Counted from the stretch's first letter, positions 54,301 to 64,000 are shown. The stretch is DNA of 64,000 bases from Litoditis marina (GCA_964036275.1 OZ038439.1:12133095-12197094); one strand, 5' to 3'. Numbers and translations: made by a program. Notes: a model not told the origin generated them from the letters alone.

Positions 54301-55207
54301 AGAAACACAAATGTATAGTTATGAGAAGACTTATTTCTAAGTAAAACCATTTCTGAAGGTCTGAGTATGAAACAGGGTTTCCCGATCTCTAGGTGGTTCG
54401 AGTGTTGTAGTTCGAACTCGAAACACGCCAAATTTCCTCGAATTTCAACCGAAAGTAATAATCTCAAACTGAGAACTCAGATAGGTACACTATACTGGTG
54501 TGCTTTAAAGAGAGCGAACCCTAAAATGGTATAATAAAAAAAAATCTAGAACTTTACGGACTTCAACAATAGGTTCGAAACCCGTAACGTTTTAGATTAT
54601 GAAACTTGACATTATTTGATTTTATTTAAACATAATTCTATTGAACTAATAAAACTCAATGTTACTGTTGCAAGAGCCACGTGAGAAAAAAGAGGTAAAT
54701 GCATGAGCACTCACTCACCTACCCCAGCAGAACGCATCCGATTTGCTTTTTTTCAGTACTCCATTCACCAATTCGGTGATTTTCTTGAAATTTTTATTAC
54801 AGTTGGCCAGCTTATTCGTAAGTGGATTGTAGTACTGAAATTTTTTTTATATATGATCGTAAATGATCAGTTTTCACACTAATCTCACGAGTTCTACACG
54901 TGAGAGGAGCGTGACCAGGCATTGAATACGTTGCTCAAACTACTTGTTCATCTTGTTCTTCTCATTTTGCAATAATAAACTGTGTGTAATTAAAGAACAA
55001 CAACCAATCAGATCGGGTAATACCATTAACGTACATTGAGAGATTTGCTGAAATGAGATTGGGATAAAAGCGGAAGTTCAAGAAGTGTGATGTGTTTCAA
55101 AACCAAACTACAACAAGAGAATTTCCGCAAGAAAACACCAACTTTCATAATATCCTCGTCCCAAGCATCAAACTTTGGTAGCGGACACACACTAAACGGA
55201 ATTTGGC
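48308..55207 (-). CDS. DUF229 sulfatase/alkaline phosphatase-fold protein, 5' end not found
   Basis: Fifteen exons give at least 564 residues to TAG: 55143-55207, 54719-54834, 54116-54295, 53794-53901, 53034-53146, 52517-52656, 52157-52245, 51798-51922, 51352-51461, 50949-51002, 50284-50451, 49900-49997, 49380-49488, 48932-49024 and 48308-48436. The order follows the nematode DUF229 family: cysteine-rich start, 'VHVILIDSTAATQ', 'DDWSVGPVHWPHCKGW', 'FFIADHGLRFGK' (metal-site region of the sulfatase fold), 'VNNPMWTLTVPKDLRDN', 'PIPLEYCICQ' and a cysteine-containing tail. Members are usually secreted or membrane-anchored; substrate unknown. The acceptor of exon 12 (49997) is a best guess. The anchor exon should lie upstream, beyond the LINE at 55276-55970, but was not recognised. 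Confidence 0.85.
50557..50834. mobile_element. Short inverted-repeat element in DUF229 intron
   Basis: TATAGTTCGTTTCACCCATC at the left and GATGGGTGAAACGAACTATA at the right; TA lies at both ends. About 278 bp. The reading frame inside is not considered a gene. Confidence 0.75.
52932..53002. mobile_element. Very short hairpin element in DUF229 intron
   Basis: TTTGTAGTTTGATCC and TTCAAACTACAA enclose about 45 bp. The best-preserved member of the family. Confidence 0.65.
53265..53500. repeat. GAACC/GGTTC-rich intron stretch
   Basis: Many GAACC, GAACCA and GGTTCG words on both strands in the DUF229 intron between exons 4 and 5, forming local inverted repeats. Confidence 0.4.
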
Positions 55208-55275
55208 CTGAAACAAAAAAAAAATTTTCTTTAAATCTTCTCTCGAGTTCCTCAAAAATCAGTATTACCCTTCTG

Positions 55276-55970
55276 GTTGATTGATTGATTTATATACATG
55301 CAAGCATGTGAGATACATAGACAAACAGAACGTAAATGAAAACCAACTGAATTTGAGCAAAATGAAAACAATAATCGAAACCATGATGAACAGAAAAGTG
55401 GACAATGAACGAGCATATATATGACTACAGTACAACGATCGACACATCAATGGAGTTCTGATAAATAAACATAGTAAGGTCAGTTACAAGTGCTTTTCCA
55501 AAAAAATATTTCTTGGCCGCCGCAAGAGAACTCGGAATATTTTTGTTCTTGCTGTGTTTCAAGTATTTTGAATCGGCACGAACAGTGAAAAACTGTGCAC
55601 GATGACAAGTTTTCGGTATTAGAAAGATAATCTTTTCCTTTGTACCTCGAGTACGTGAACGATTGAACGTGAAAAAGTCAATCGCATTTAGACCACATTG
55701 TCCGGTTACTATTTTGTGTATCATAACTAAATCGGTTGTATTTCTTCTAGATTCCAATGATATCAATTTTAATTTCCTGTTTCTAAATGAAGAGCTGGGA
55801 ATAGTACAATATTTGTAGCCACCAAGCCGGAAGAACAATTTTCTGGTGACATTGTTCTGAACTGATTCAATTTTCTTTACGAATCCTCTATCTGAATTGA
55901 ACCCCGTTGTTCCGAACTCAACCATTGGGCGAATATAGGTTTTGTACGCTTTAATCTGTTAGAAACCACG
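55276..55970 (-). mobile_element. 5'-truncated non-LTR retrotransposon (LINE)
   Basis: The minus-strand frame to 55425 encodes the C-terminal part of a CR1/jockey-type reverse transcriptase: 'IRPMVEFGTTGF', 'KKIESVQNNVTRKLFFR' and 'LESRRNTTDLVMIHKI' match the thumb and post-thumb region of nematode LINEs. Only about 170 residues remain; the catalytic palm is missing. The 3' end carries ACATGCTTGCATGT and an (AATC)n-like tail, shared with 20047-20357. Confidence 0.85.
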
Positions 55971-57903
55971 TTTCTGTAATCAGGGATCCAACATGACATC
56001 ATTATTCTTTTCTATGTATGTTTATTAAATCGATGATTTCCAGATAAGAAATGCAATATAACTTGAGAGGGAGATGCCAACGAGATCTCTCGCCGGTTCC
56101 GGACCCGGCCATGCATTCTACCCTTTTGCTACTTTTGCCGTATTTGACTTTTGATACTCTTTTGGGAAATATAAACTTTCTTTCTTTCATTGTTCGTGTT
56201 TTGTTATTTCCTATCTCCCAGCTAAGAGAGATACTTTTCTGGTAACAGCTAGTGGTTTCTTTATATTCGACCTAGTAATTGCTCTGCTTCCCTTTGTGCG
56301 CTATTCTCTCTGCCCTCTCGTTTCCTCTTACACTTTTACGTGTTCGGTGAGTTTTGAGTCCTGCTGGGCAGATTTCTATGATTCACACAATCAATGAGAA
56401 GCTTAGAGAAGCTGCTATTTTTTTTCCCCTCAACCTTAGTAACCAAACCAATATTCAAAGTCAAGGCAAAAAGTCATTACAGTATTCTTGTTTCTTCCAT
56501 GTTTGGTATCGTAAGTCTTCCATGTGCAACTCTCCCAATTTTTCGTGTGTAAGGCTAGTTTGAATGAATCGCAACACATGTCTTCTTTGTTGCGAGTTTC
56601 GCCGATCTGTTTTTGCCTCGCATGAAATAGTTGATTTCTTTGTGACTCGTGAATTCAAACTAGCATTCACACCACAGTAATACTATATTTTGCAAAATAT
56701 ATTTTTATGTTCCAGATTTTGATGTTCTGTGTATTGTTTGTGGCCACATTTTTTCTGTTGTAGTGAAAAATAAACCCTGCAGGTGCTGTTGCACATTTTT
56801 CTTGAAAGAATTGAGTCAGAAAGTGCAAAAGTGTGCTAAAAAGTAAATCCTAGGTACACGTAGCAACGTGTTGAACGGTGAGTGTATCCCGTTGAGAAGA
56901 AGTTTTCAGCTAAGAAAACTAAATGGGACGAATATTCCCCGTGTTTGTGTTCCGGACGAGAAGTCTGTCAAACTGCGATTGAGGCATGTATGCGAGCTGC
57001 AGAAGGTGAGAACACTGATCCACGTATTTTGTGGATCCGAAAAAGAAGAAGTTAGAGTGGGTTATTTTCACAACCCAGACCTGTTGGTCAAATTCTCGAA
57101 TATACCACGTTTGAACGCAATATTGTTTACTGTTAGCACATATGTGTTGAGCGAAAGAAGATAAGGTCAGAAGAAGACCAGACAGGGGGTACTCAAGGGT
57201 CGCCTATGGGAAAGGCATCTCGAGTACCTTACACAATATGGTAACAGTTAGGATGCAAAAACGCGATCATAAGCAAAGCTTTCCCTTACAAAAGTTGGCA
57301 GTTCCTATGTTTCTGGTTAAACGTGTAGCAGAACATATTCCTTTTGGTCCCCCAAGGTAGAAAAACCTTCATGAGATTCAAAAGCTATGGCTCATTTCTC
57401 ATAACATTCACATTCTGGGGTAATCTCCGCTGCGATCTAGAAAGCTTTTTCTCAAGATAATGCACGATTACTCATATGTTGCCATTCCGAGCCCGCGCGA
57501 GCAACAGTTATCATACGATCTTGGGGGCGGGGTTAAACGAGAACGATCCTAAGCAGCCATTCACAGCATACCAAGCTTATTGGCACATCAGTTTTCCATT
57601 CATTAGATTCAAATATAACTTGAACATTTGATAGCCTTCTACAAAACCTTAGAACTGTTCAAGGTTAACATACCTTACTCGTAATGAGATAGACTTGTAA
57701 GTTCATAGTAGTTTATGCAACTCGATTCAGAATTGTCAGAACTTGTATTGTTTTCCTGTCTTGTCATGCTTCTTCATTTGTGACTCGTGTTGAGAAGATA
57801 GAAACTTGCCATTTACTACTGTAACTCAATTTGATAACAATATGTCGTCTTCTTAGAATACTCTAGTAACTTACAGAAGCACACTCCGTGAATTTTGAAC
57901 TTA
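55971..57903. other. Region upstream of the retroelement ORF
   Basis: No cellular gene recognised. A 5' LTR and primer-binding site are expected here if the element is complete, but without the 3' LTR for comparison I could not define them. A 98-codon ORF at 56868 has no recognised similarity. Confidence 0.4.
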
Positions 57904-60900
57904 ATGGCTCCGACTTCCTCTCGAGGTAGGTCCAAAAGCTCTTCGAGCTCCGATCGGGCTGATGCCCATATATCTCGTTCTCACCCGGTTCACCCACTTG
58001 TTGGTTCCTTAGACAACCTAAGTGACACATCGTTCATTCAAGGTAAGGATGTTTGGAAACTGAGAGACAATACAATAGAAGCATTGTCAAACGTTTACGA
58101 CGTGTCGCAATCTAGTGCGCGTAGGCTAGTGAATAGTATACGAGCAACTAATACAACACTCGAAACGAGAATCAATGACTCGTTCAAAGCAGTGGGTGAT
58201 CGAATTGATGCACTCCCAAGAGTAGCTACTCTGGTCCCTGATGGGCAACAATCTAAATTGACAACCTTTAGCGGAGCCGAAAACGGCGCGCAATTCGGAG
58301 TCTGGCTGCGCAGGCTAGAAGATATCATTAAGATGAAAGGGGAAAACGACCCTGAGAAAAAAGCATACTTTCTCATAGGACACCTTGATGGCGTCGCCAG
58401 AGAAAAGGTAGACGAACTACCTGAAGCAGATCGCAAGGTATTCGATACAGTAGTCACTCACTTGAGAACCTTTTTTGAATCACCTCAACAAAAATATCTG
58501 GCGCGACAGTCTCTAAGCCTTTGTAAGCAAAACCCAGGCGAATCTGCAGTAGTTTTTGCTAATAGAATCCTGAGCCTAGTACGAGCCGCCACAACCGGTC
58601 AGACAGCTGCAGCTCAGAAAGAGCGCGCGCTGGAAGAGTTTGTGGCGCGACTCAGCGCCGACGTGAGATATTACGTGAAGTTGGACAATCCGACCACTTT
58701 CGAACTAGCCGTAGGTAAGGCGCAAACTGTCGAGCAACTCTTAGCTGAAGCGACAGCCGAGCGCCTGATTTCTCCTGCTAACAATATTGATCTTTCAGTT
58801 CGAGTCGCCCAGGCCAGCCACACGCAAACCAACAAGAATGACGGCGGATATGACATGGACTACAAGACCAATCGGCGCAGAGAACACGGCAAGCAACGCG
58901 GCGGCGGTTACAGAGGACAGAGAAACGGAGGGAGCGGACAGAATCGAGGTGAGTTACTTTGCTACAACTGCGGCGGAAAAGGCCATTTCGCTAACGCCTG
59001 CCCCTCACCTAAACCGCACCGTGACAATAGCTATAGGTCCAGTAGAGGACAAAACAATTCAGCTAACTACGAACCCAGAGGTGCTCCTCAATATTCCAAT
59101 CAGCAACACCCTCGAAATGTGTTAACATTAGACCACACAGTCAGTGCTTCCTATGTTCAGCCTAATAAGATACATAAGGAACTGGTAACTGCCAATAACC
59201 ATATTAACCAACTTTCGAGTGCTGTTGAGAATAGTCAAGCCGCGCTTGAAAACTCTAATTCACGTGTAGCAGCTCTTTTGAAACGAAATGAAGAGCTGGC
59301 GACAGTAGCTTACGGTGAAACTTCTCAAGACACTACAAAAGCTGGTTCATCAAGTCTATTTCCTAGAGTTAACACATTGATTTTGTTGATGGTTCTTGCT
59401 CTTGTGAATGTCACTGCAGCTCAAAATGCATTGCTCTGCCCTACTGAACCTTCTGCTGAGTTTCTACGTATTCCAACATCTTACAATTGTTCGAGGCTGA
59501 TGCCCATGCTTTCTAATTCCCCACAACGTTTAAGTCTCACCGTTTGGAGACCAAACACCAAAACATTTTCCTCGGTTGCGCAGTTTTGCAAAATTGTAAC
59601 TCAGTCAGTCACGTACTCAGTTAACTTTTTTGGTGCAAGGTTTAAGTCTCACTCCGAAATTCAAGAAACAGTCACTTTCGAACAATGCAAACTCATGGCA
59701 AAACATCAAAAATGTCAGTATGGCGACATGAGCAAAGTTGGAGACGTTTGGAAGACGTCTAACCCGTTGAGAATAGTGTGGCCGAGTGCTCCGTTCGGAT
59801 GTTGTTCCGAGAAAACTATTCGAGTCACCAATTGTATAAGATTCCAGGCTACTGTATTTGCTAGGCACGGAGACGAATCCCCGAACTCGGTTGCTGGAAA
59901 CTTACGGGACTGCAAGTATTCCGACGGGCAGTGCAGTATGGGCGATGGGACCGCAGTAATCTGGCAGGCGCAAAAGGAGGAAAACTGCAGGTATGTCTTT
60001 GTTTCTAAGATGAAAGGCCACAAGATGGGCTCTGTTTGGTTGAGCGATTCTAAAGAGTTCGCTTTATCGTGGGGTCCGCACAGTACTACAACCATTGATT
60101 GTGATCATAGTTTGTTGATAACAGATCAAGGTTATGCTATTTCCTACTCTCGTCGTGTTTCTAGAGATGTAGGTTTACCTACATCGAACCAACTTGCCTC
60201 TCAGTTGCTAGCAGTTGAAGACTCTGTGCGTTCTGCGATTTCCTCTCTTTTTGTGCACGCTGTACATTCTCTATGTGATAGAATTAATTCATTTGCTATC
60301 TCCATCAATGTCGCTCTCAGTTCCAACCCCACTCTTGTACTAAGAAAATTGTTGAATAGAAACGACGTGATTGGAAGCTACGTAGGAGAAGGTGTTGTGA
60401 AAGTTACCAGGTGTGCCACTATTCCTTCGAAGTTTGTAAAACTACTCCCTTTCAATGGTACGTGTTTTTCCGAACCCCTAGTTAAACTTTTGCTTCCTAA
60501 CGGTGTCAACAAATTCTCGTTTATTGATCCGGTTACAGGAGTCATATCGGGTAGTTCTCAGAGTGTAAACTGTTCACATAAGCCTGTTTACTTGGTGAAC
60601 AATAACTCATTAGTTGAATTTAACTCAATGACAGGTGAAATCACCAAAGTGTCCGATACGCTTATCAAAAATTACACGGCCTCACCGGTGCACGAGTCTC
60701 AACTCTCTGAGATGCCACTCACCATATTCCACAACTTAGTAATTACTAACTTCACGGAATTCGATAACATGCCTAATTTCCAGGAACTTTGGACGTCGCT
60801 GGACAACCGACTGACATCTGATGGACATTTCGCGACGGACTCCACCATCGGGAACAGTGCGGAGAACCAGGACACCACAAGCTGGAGAGGACAGTTCTGG

Positions 60901-62073
60901 ACATGGATCACAGGTAAGTGGACTGCGTTTGACATTTGGGTATTGTTCTGTTGCTTGTACATATCCCTCACCATCCTAAAATCAATGGTGGTACTGTACT
61001 GCAACATTCAATACCCCGGGCTGTTGCCCAGAGATCTAGATGACTTTTTCAGAGATATAAAATATGACAATAGACGTGAGCCCAAATGGACTAGACGTGA
61101 AAGACCTCGTCCTGACTTTAGACCACCAAGTCCATCCGAAAGCGAGATTGACTACATGCGGGAAGTTATGTACCCCAGTTGGGTACCCCCCAGTGATTAC
61201 ACACCCGAAACTGAGATTGAGTTGAACGAAAGGCACACAATAGAGAATGATTGTAACCAAATGGAAGGAAATGAATCCACCCATGAGTGGCCTCCTAGGG
61301 TCAAAATTCCTAAGGTCAACGTCCTTTCCCTTTCGTCTAACCATGAGTTCACTATAACTCAAATTCCAATCACCGCAAATGGCGTTCGCATTTTGGCTCT
61401 CGTAGATACCGGGGCAGGTATAACTGTAGCTAGCAAAAGTGTGTGCCCTCTGTTGGGAATATTCAAGTTAAACGCAAGTTTGATTCCTGCCGCGATTGGA
61501 ATGGCTGGACTTCCTGTAAAGATGGCCGGTTCGAGTCAGGTTACCTTAGACATAGCAGGATACAAACTCACAAAAACTATTCATTTCAGAGATGGGCAAT
61601 GTGCGCCTCGATCATCTGACACATTTGACGTAATACTAGGAAATGATGTTCTTGGATGTATACCAAAATGGTCCATTGAGTACGAAAATTCGTCATTTCT
61701 CGTGGGAAACAAGGTTTTGCCCATGGGAACGTGTCCAAAAGTAGCCGTAGCCTCACCGGAACTGCAAGACGTAATTAATATCACCGTTTCAGAAACTACA
61801 GTACTAAAGCCGTCATCAGAATCGTTCGTCCAGTGCGCAGCGGACTGCAAAGAAAACGTTCCAGTGAACTTGATGCTGACAGAGCAGGCGGTCAGTTTAG
61901 CAGACGATGACGTCATGGTGTCTCCTGCTGTGTTCAAGTCAAATCAGGTACGACTTCTTGTAACCAACCCTACGCATGTCAATAAGGTTCTGTATAAAGG
62001 TCAGACCATCTCAAAAGCTATGAAACTTGAAGAAAATAAGGATGGAACCTTATTTGAAATTAATCCAATTTAG
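57904..62073 (+). CDS. LTR retroelement ORF1: Gag, membrane glycoprotein and protease in one frame
   Basis: 1389 codons from the ATG at 57904; a TTG at 57895 is in frame but less likely. Order: capsid-type Gag (about 110-290, with 'FGVWLRRLEDI'), a basic Gly/Arg-rich stretch, and a CCHC zinc knuckle (Cys353, Cys356, His361, Cys366). Next come a hydrophobic signal-like segment (about 491-507), a cysteine- and N-glycosylation-rich ectodomain of about 500 residues, a second membrane segment (about 1012-1033), a charged tail, and an aspartic protease with 'LVDTGAG' (catalytic Asp1168) and 'VILGNDVLG'. Gag, zinc knuckle and protease are standard for Ty3/Gypsy elements. A glycoprotein between Gag and protease, with no stop, is not the usual order, where env follows pol. 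The glycoprotein's viral family was not identified. No internal stop was found. Confidence 0.85.
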   Translation: MAPTSSRGRSKSSSSSDRADAHISRSHPVHPLVGSLDNLSDTSFIQGKDVWKLRDNTIEALSNVYDVSQSSARRLVNSIRATNTTLETRINDSFKAVGDRIDALPRVATLVPDGQQSKLTTFSGAENGAQFGVWLRRLEDIIKMKGENDPEKKAYFLIGHLDGVAREKVDELPEADRKVFDTVVTHLRTFFESPQQKYLARQSLSLCKQNPGESAVVFANRILSLVRAATTGQTAAAQKERALEEFVARLSADVRYYVKLDNPTTFELAVGKAQTVEQLLAEATAERLISPANNIDLSVRVAQASHTQTNKNDGGYDMDYKTNRRREHGKQRGGGYRGQRNGGSGQNRGELLCYNCGGKGHFANACPSPKPHRDNSYRSSRGQNNSANYEPRGAPQYSNQQHPRNVLTLDHTVSASYVQPNKIHKELVTANNHINQLSSAVENSQAALENSNSRVAALLKRNEELATVAYGETSQDTTKAGSSSLFPRVNTLILLMVLALVNVTAAQNALLCPTEPSAEFLRIPTSYNCSRLMPMLSNSPQRLSLTVWRPNTKTFSSVAQFCKIVTQSVTYSVNFFGARFKSHSEIQETVTFEQCKLMAKHQKCQYGDMSKVGDVWKTSNPLRIVWPSAPFGCCSEKTIRVTNCIRFQATVFARHGDESPNSVAGNLRDCKYSDGQCSMGDGTAVIWQAQKEENCRYVFVSKMKGHKMGSVWLSDSKEFALSWGPHSTTTIDCDHSLLITDQGYAISYSRRVSRDVGLPTSNQLASQLLAVEDSVRSAISSLFVHAVHSLCDRINSFAISINVALSSNPTLVLRKLLNRNDVIGSYVGEGVVKVTRCATIPSKFVKLLPFNGTCFSEPLVKLLLPNGVNKFSFIDPVTGVISGSSQSVNCSHKPVYLVNNNSLVEFNSMTGEITKVSDTLIKNYTASPVHESQLSEMPLTIFHNLVITNFTEFDNMPNFQELWTSLDNRLTSDGHFATDSTIGNSAENQDTTSWRGQFWTWITGKWTAFDIWVLFCCLYISLTILKSMVVLYCNIQYPGLLPRDLDDFFRDIKYDNRREPKWTRRERPRPDFRPPSPSESEIDYMREVMYPSWVPPSDYTPETEIELNERHTIENDCNQMEGNESTHEWPPRVKIPKVNVLSLSSNHEFTITQIPITANGVRILALVDTGAGITVASKSVCPLLGIFKLNASLIPAAIGMAGLPVKMAGSSQVTLDIAGYKLTKTIHFRDGQCAPRSSDTFDVILGNDVLGCIPKWSIEYENSSFLVGNKVLPMGTCPKVAVASPELQDVINITVSETTVLKPSSESFVQCAADCKENVPVNLMLTEQAVSLADDDVMVSPAVFKSNQVRLLVTNPTHVNKVLYKGQTISKAMKLEENKDGTLFEINPI

Positions 62074-63067
62074 CAGCTCGCAAGCTGTAGCACCTAGTGC
62101 AAACGTGGCTGATTGCCCAGTTTTCTTGAATATTGAATCCCCTTTTGAAATCGATTTGTCCCAATCTGAAGTGACACCAGAACAAAGATTAGAACTCAAA
62201 AAACTCTTTGAAGAATACAGTGACTGTATTTCGACATCTAGTTATGATCTGGGATCGTACCAACATACTTTGGCCGATATAAAAACTACGACGGAGTTTC
62301 CAAATACAAAATACCGTCCAACCAGAATTCCAACCAAGTTTCAAAAAGAGTTAGATGATCACATAAATAAACTTTTGCAGGCTGGCCGTATCAGAGAAAG
62401 TGATACGCCGTGGGTACACAACACTGTACTAGTGAAGAAAAAGGATGGATCACTGAGAGTCTGTCTCGATTTTCGCCCACTGAATACGGTGACCATCCCT
62501 GACCACTACCCACTTCCACGAATTGAGGACATTTTGGCTAAAGTATCAGGTAAGTCATACTACACTAGTTTAGATTTGGCTTCAGGTTATATGCAACTCC
62601 TTTTGAGCCCAAAAAGTCAAGAAAAATGCGGATGGGCAACTCATCGAGGAGTCTATCAATTCGTTTATTTGCCATTTGGATTGAAAAATGCTGGCGCATA
62701 CTTTTCTAGAGCAATGTCACGTATTCTGAGCGGACTAGAAGATAACTGTTTAGCTTATCTAGATGATATCATTGTGTTCGATAATGACTTTGACAGTCAC
62801 CTCACATCTCTGAGAAAAGTACTTGAGAGATTTCGCAGCTTTAATATAAAAGCATCTGGTAAAAAACTGACGGAAGTTGCTAGAACAAAAATAACTTTTC
62901 TTGGTCACCAAATTTCGGGAGAATCGTACTCGCCCGCTGAAAGAAATTTGAGAGCAATCAACGAATTTCCGCAACCTAAAAATACAAGAGATGTTAAGTG
63001 TTTTATAGGGATGTGTAAAATCCAAATACTTTCTTTATTGGTTTTCAATACCTTGAAAAGATTGTAA
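62024..63067 (+). CDS. LTR retroelement reverse transcriptase, C-terminally truncated
   Basis: It lies in a different frame from ORF1 (+1 relative to it) and overlaps its last 50 bases. The preceding in-frame stop is at 62021 and the first ATG is at 62042. Ty3/Gypsy-type palm motifs are present: 'LDFRPLNTV', 'SLDLASGYMQL', 'PFGLKNAGAYF' and the catalytic 'YLDDI' (62756-62770). The connection-domain start 'FLGHQIS' follows. Similarity stops near 63020 and unrelated codons run to TAA. RNase H and integrase are absent within the window, so this copy should not be autonomous. Confidence 0.88.
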   Translation, partial: NLKKIRMEPYLKLIQFSSSQAVAPSANVADCPVFLNIESPFEIDLSQSEVTPEQRLELKKLFEEYSDCISTSSYDLGSYQHTLADIKTTTEFPNTKYRPTRIPTKFQKELDDHINKLLQAGRIRESDTPWVHNTVLVKKKDGSLRVCLDFRPLNTVTIPDHYPLPRIEDILAKVSGKSYYTSLDLASGYMQLLLSPKSQEKCGWATHRGVYQFVYLPFGLKNAGAYFSRAMSRILSGLEDNCLAYLDDIIVFDNDFDSHLTSLRKVLERFRSFNIKASGKKLTEVARTKITFLGHQISGESYSPAERNLRAINEFPQPKNTRDVKCFIGMCKIQILSLLVFNTLKRL

Positions 63068-64000
63068 GTTCTATATAAGACGCTCCAATCTAAATGGTTT
63101 CCATTTTAGATAATTTCTTGGAAAACCTCAAAATATTGTGCATCATCAGACTTGTCCGATATTTTTTCTGAAATGTCCAATTCTTCTAATTCTTGTGTCG
63201 CTCTCATTTGGAACGCAGATAAAACTACCGAATATTTGTATGTATCAAAATCCTCTGCCACAATTATTTTCCTTTCAGAACATTATAACACACGTTTTCG
63301 CAGTTGAAAACAGTGTGAAAAAATGTGCCCAAAAAATTGTAGTGTGAAAAATTGGGCCCAAAAAATTGAAGTGTGAAAAATTGTGCCCAAAAATGGAAGT
63401 GTGAAAAATTGTGACACATTTGTTTCTCTAAAGAGAGGTACTTTGCACTTCGTATGTCTCTCGCGCGATAATGCTATGATACTCTTTGACACAGCTCTCA
63501 ATGATCCGTATCTTGTTATGGTTTCAAATCATGCGGATCTGTCTCGCCTGTTCTTTCTCGGCGTCTCTTTCTCTAATTGGGCGATGCCCTCAATGCGCGC
63601 TCGTTTCTCTGCGTCTCATTGCTCTAATCGCCAATACTAGATACGGCGCAGTCAGGGGGTATGGAAGGAAACATTAGTATCGCGCGAGAGGTTCAGTAAT
63701 AACCTCTCTTGCTGGAACATGTACAATATTTGGAAAAGTGAAAAAATGTGCCCAAAAAATTGTAGGTGTGAAAAATTGTGCCCAAAAAATTGAAGTGTGA
63801 AAAGCTGTGCCCAAAAAATTGAAGTGTGAAAAATTGTGACACAATTTTTTGAGAGATTTGTGAAAACTGCAATTTTTTGTGACACACTTTTTTTCAATTT
63901 CCTGAATCGGGACACAGCGATTCGATCGTTTGGTTTTTAGTTTAAACTTCAAATAAATGGGGACTACCCGATGTCCAATCAGAAATAATTTAAAAAAAGT
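63068..64000 (+). repeat. Two arrays of ~30-bp AT-rich repeats after the RT break
   Basis: Units of GTGTGAAAAATTGTGCCCAA plus AAAATTGAA occur three to four times at 63311-63415 and again at 63738-63845, separated by about 320 bp of unrelated sequence. ORFs here on either strand are repeat translation. No RNase H, integrase or LTR was recognised. Confidence 0.75.

Noticed and set aside
56868..57164. 98-codon plus-strand ORF as an accessory retroelement gene
   Set aside because: No ATG context, no recognised domain and no evidence that it belongs to the element.
58095..61937. Antisense ORFs of 60-126 codons under the retroelement
   Set aside because: Shadows of the long plus-strand ORF; no motifs.

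Overview
The window is eukaryotic and looks like a rhabditid nematode, most likely Caenorhabditis or a close relative. Genes are split by introns with GT(A/G)AG donors and TTTCAG-type acceptors. The gene families are typical of nematodes: a DUF229 sulfatase-fold protein, an FkbM-type methyltransferase and an srx-like serpentine receptor. From memory, prmt-1 and mdt-17 are also neighbours in C. elegans. I resolved five multi-exon genes to exon level by translating both strands and checking that splice phases join.

Layout. 231-7295 (-): mdt-17 (Mediator MED17), running off the left edge. 7739-11352 (-): prmt-1, 443 bp upstream of mdt-17 on the same strand, so an operon is possible. A perfect 91-bp inverted repeat flanks prmt-1 exon 5. 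12-17.6 kb: gene fragments, a 21-bp minisatellite, a tRNA-like SINE and other repeats. 18.1-21.5 kb and 33.2-36.3 kb: two nearly identical copies of a block with an unrecognised three-exon gene; a third, truncated copy lies at 29.6-30.8 kb. 22.7-23.0 kb: a GC-rich inverted-repeat element. 23.2-27.2 kb: a satellite array with a 396-bp higher-order period. 27.8-28.0 kb (-): a small type II membrane protein. 36.7-38.3 kb (+): srx-like receptor exons. 40.6-44.2 kb (+): FkbM-type methyltransferase. 45.9-47.6 kb (+): a CTP:phosphocholine cytidylyltransferase reduced to its catalytic core. 48.3-55.2 kb (-): DUF229 gene, with a 5'-truncated LINE just upstream. 57.9-63.0 kb (+): a Ty3/Gypsy-type retroelement whose first ORF carries Gag, a membrane glycoprotein and protease in one frame; reverse transcriptase follows in another frame and is cut short.

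Much of the non-coding DNA is miniature inverted-repeat elements, several with readable target-site duplications. The cellular genes act separately (transcription, arginine methylation, phosphatidylcholine synthesis, small-molecule or glycan chemistry, chemoreception); prmt-1/mdt-17 is the only plausible co-transcribed pair. All product names rest on sequence motifs and remembered family features; no database search was run.
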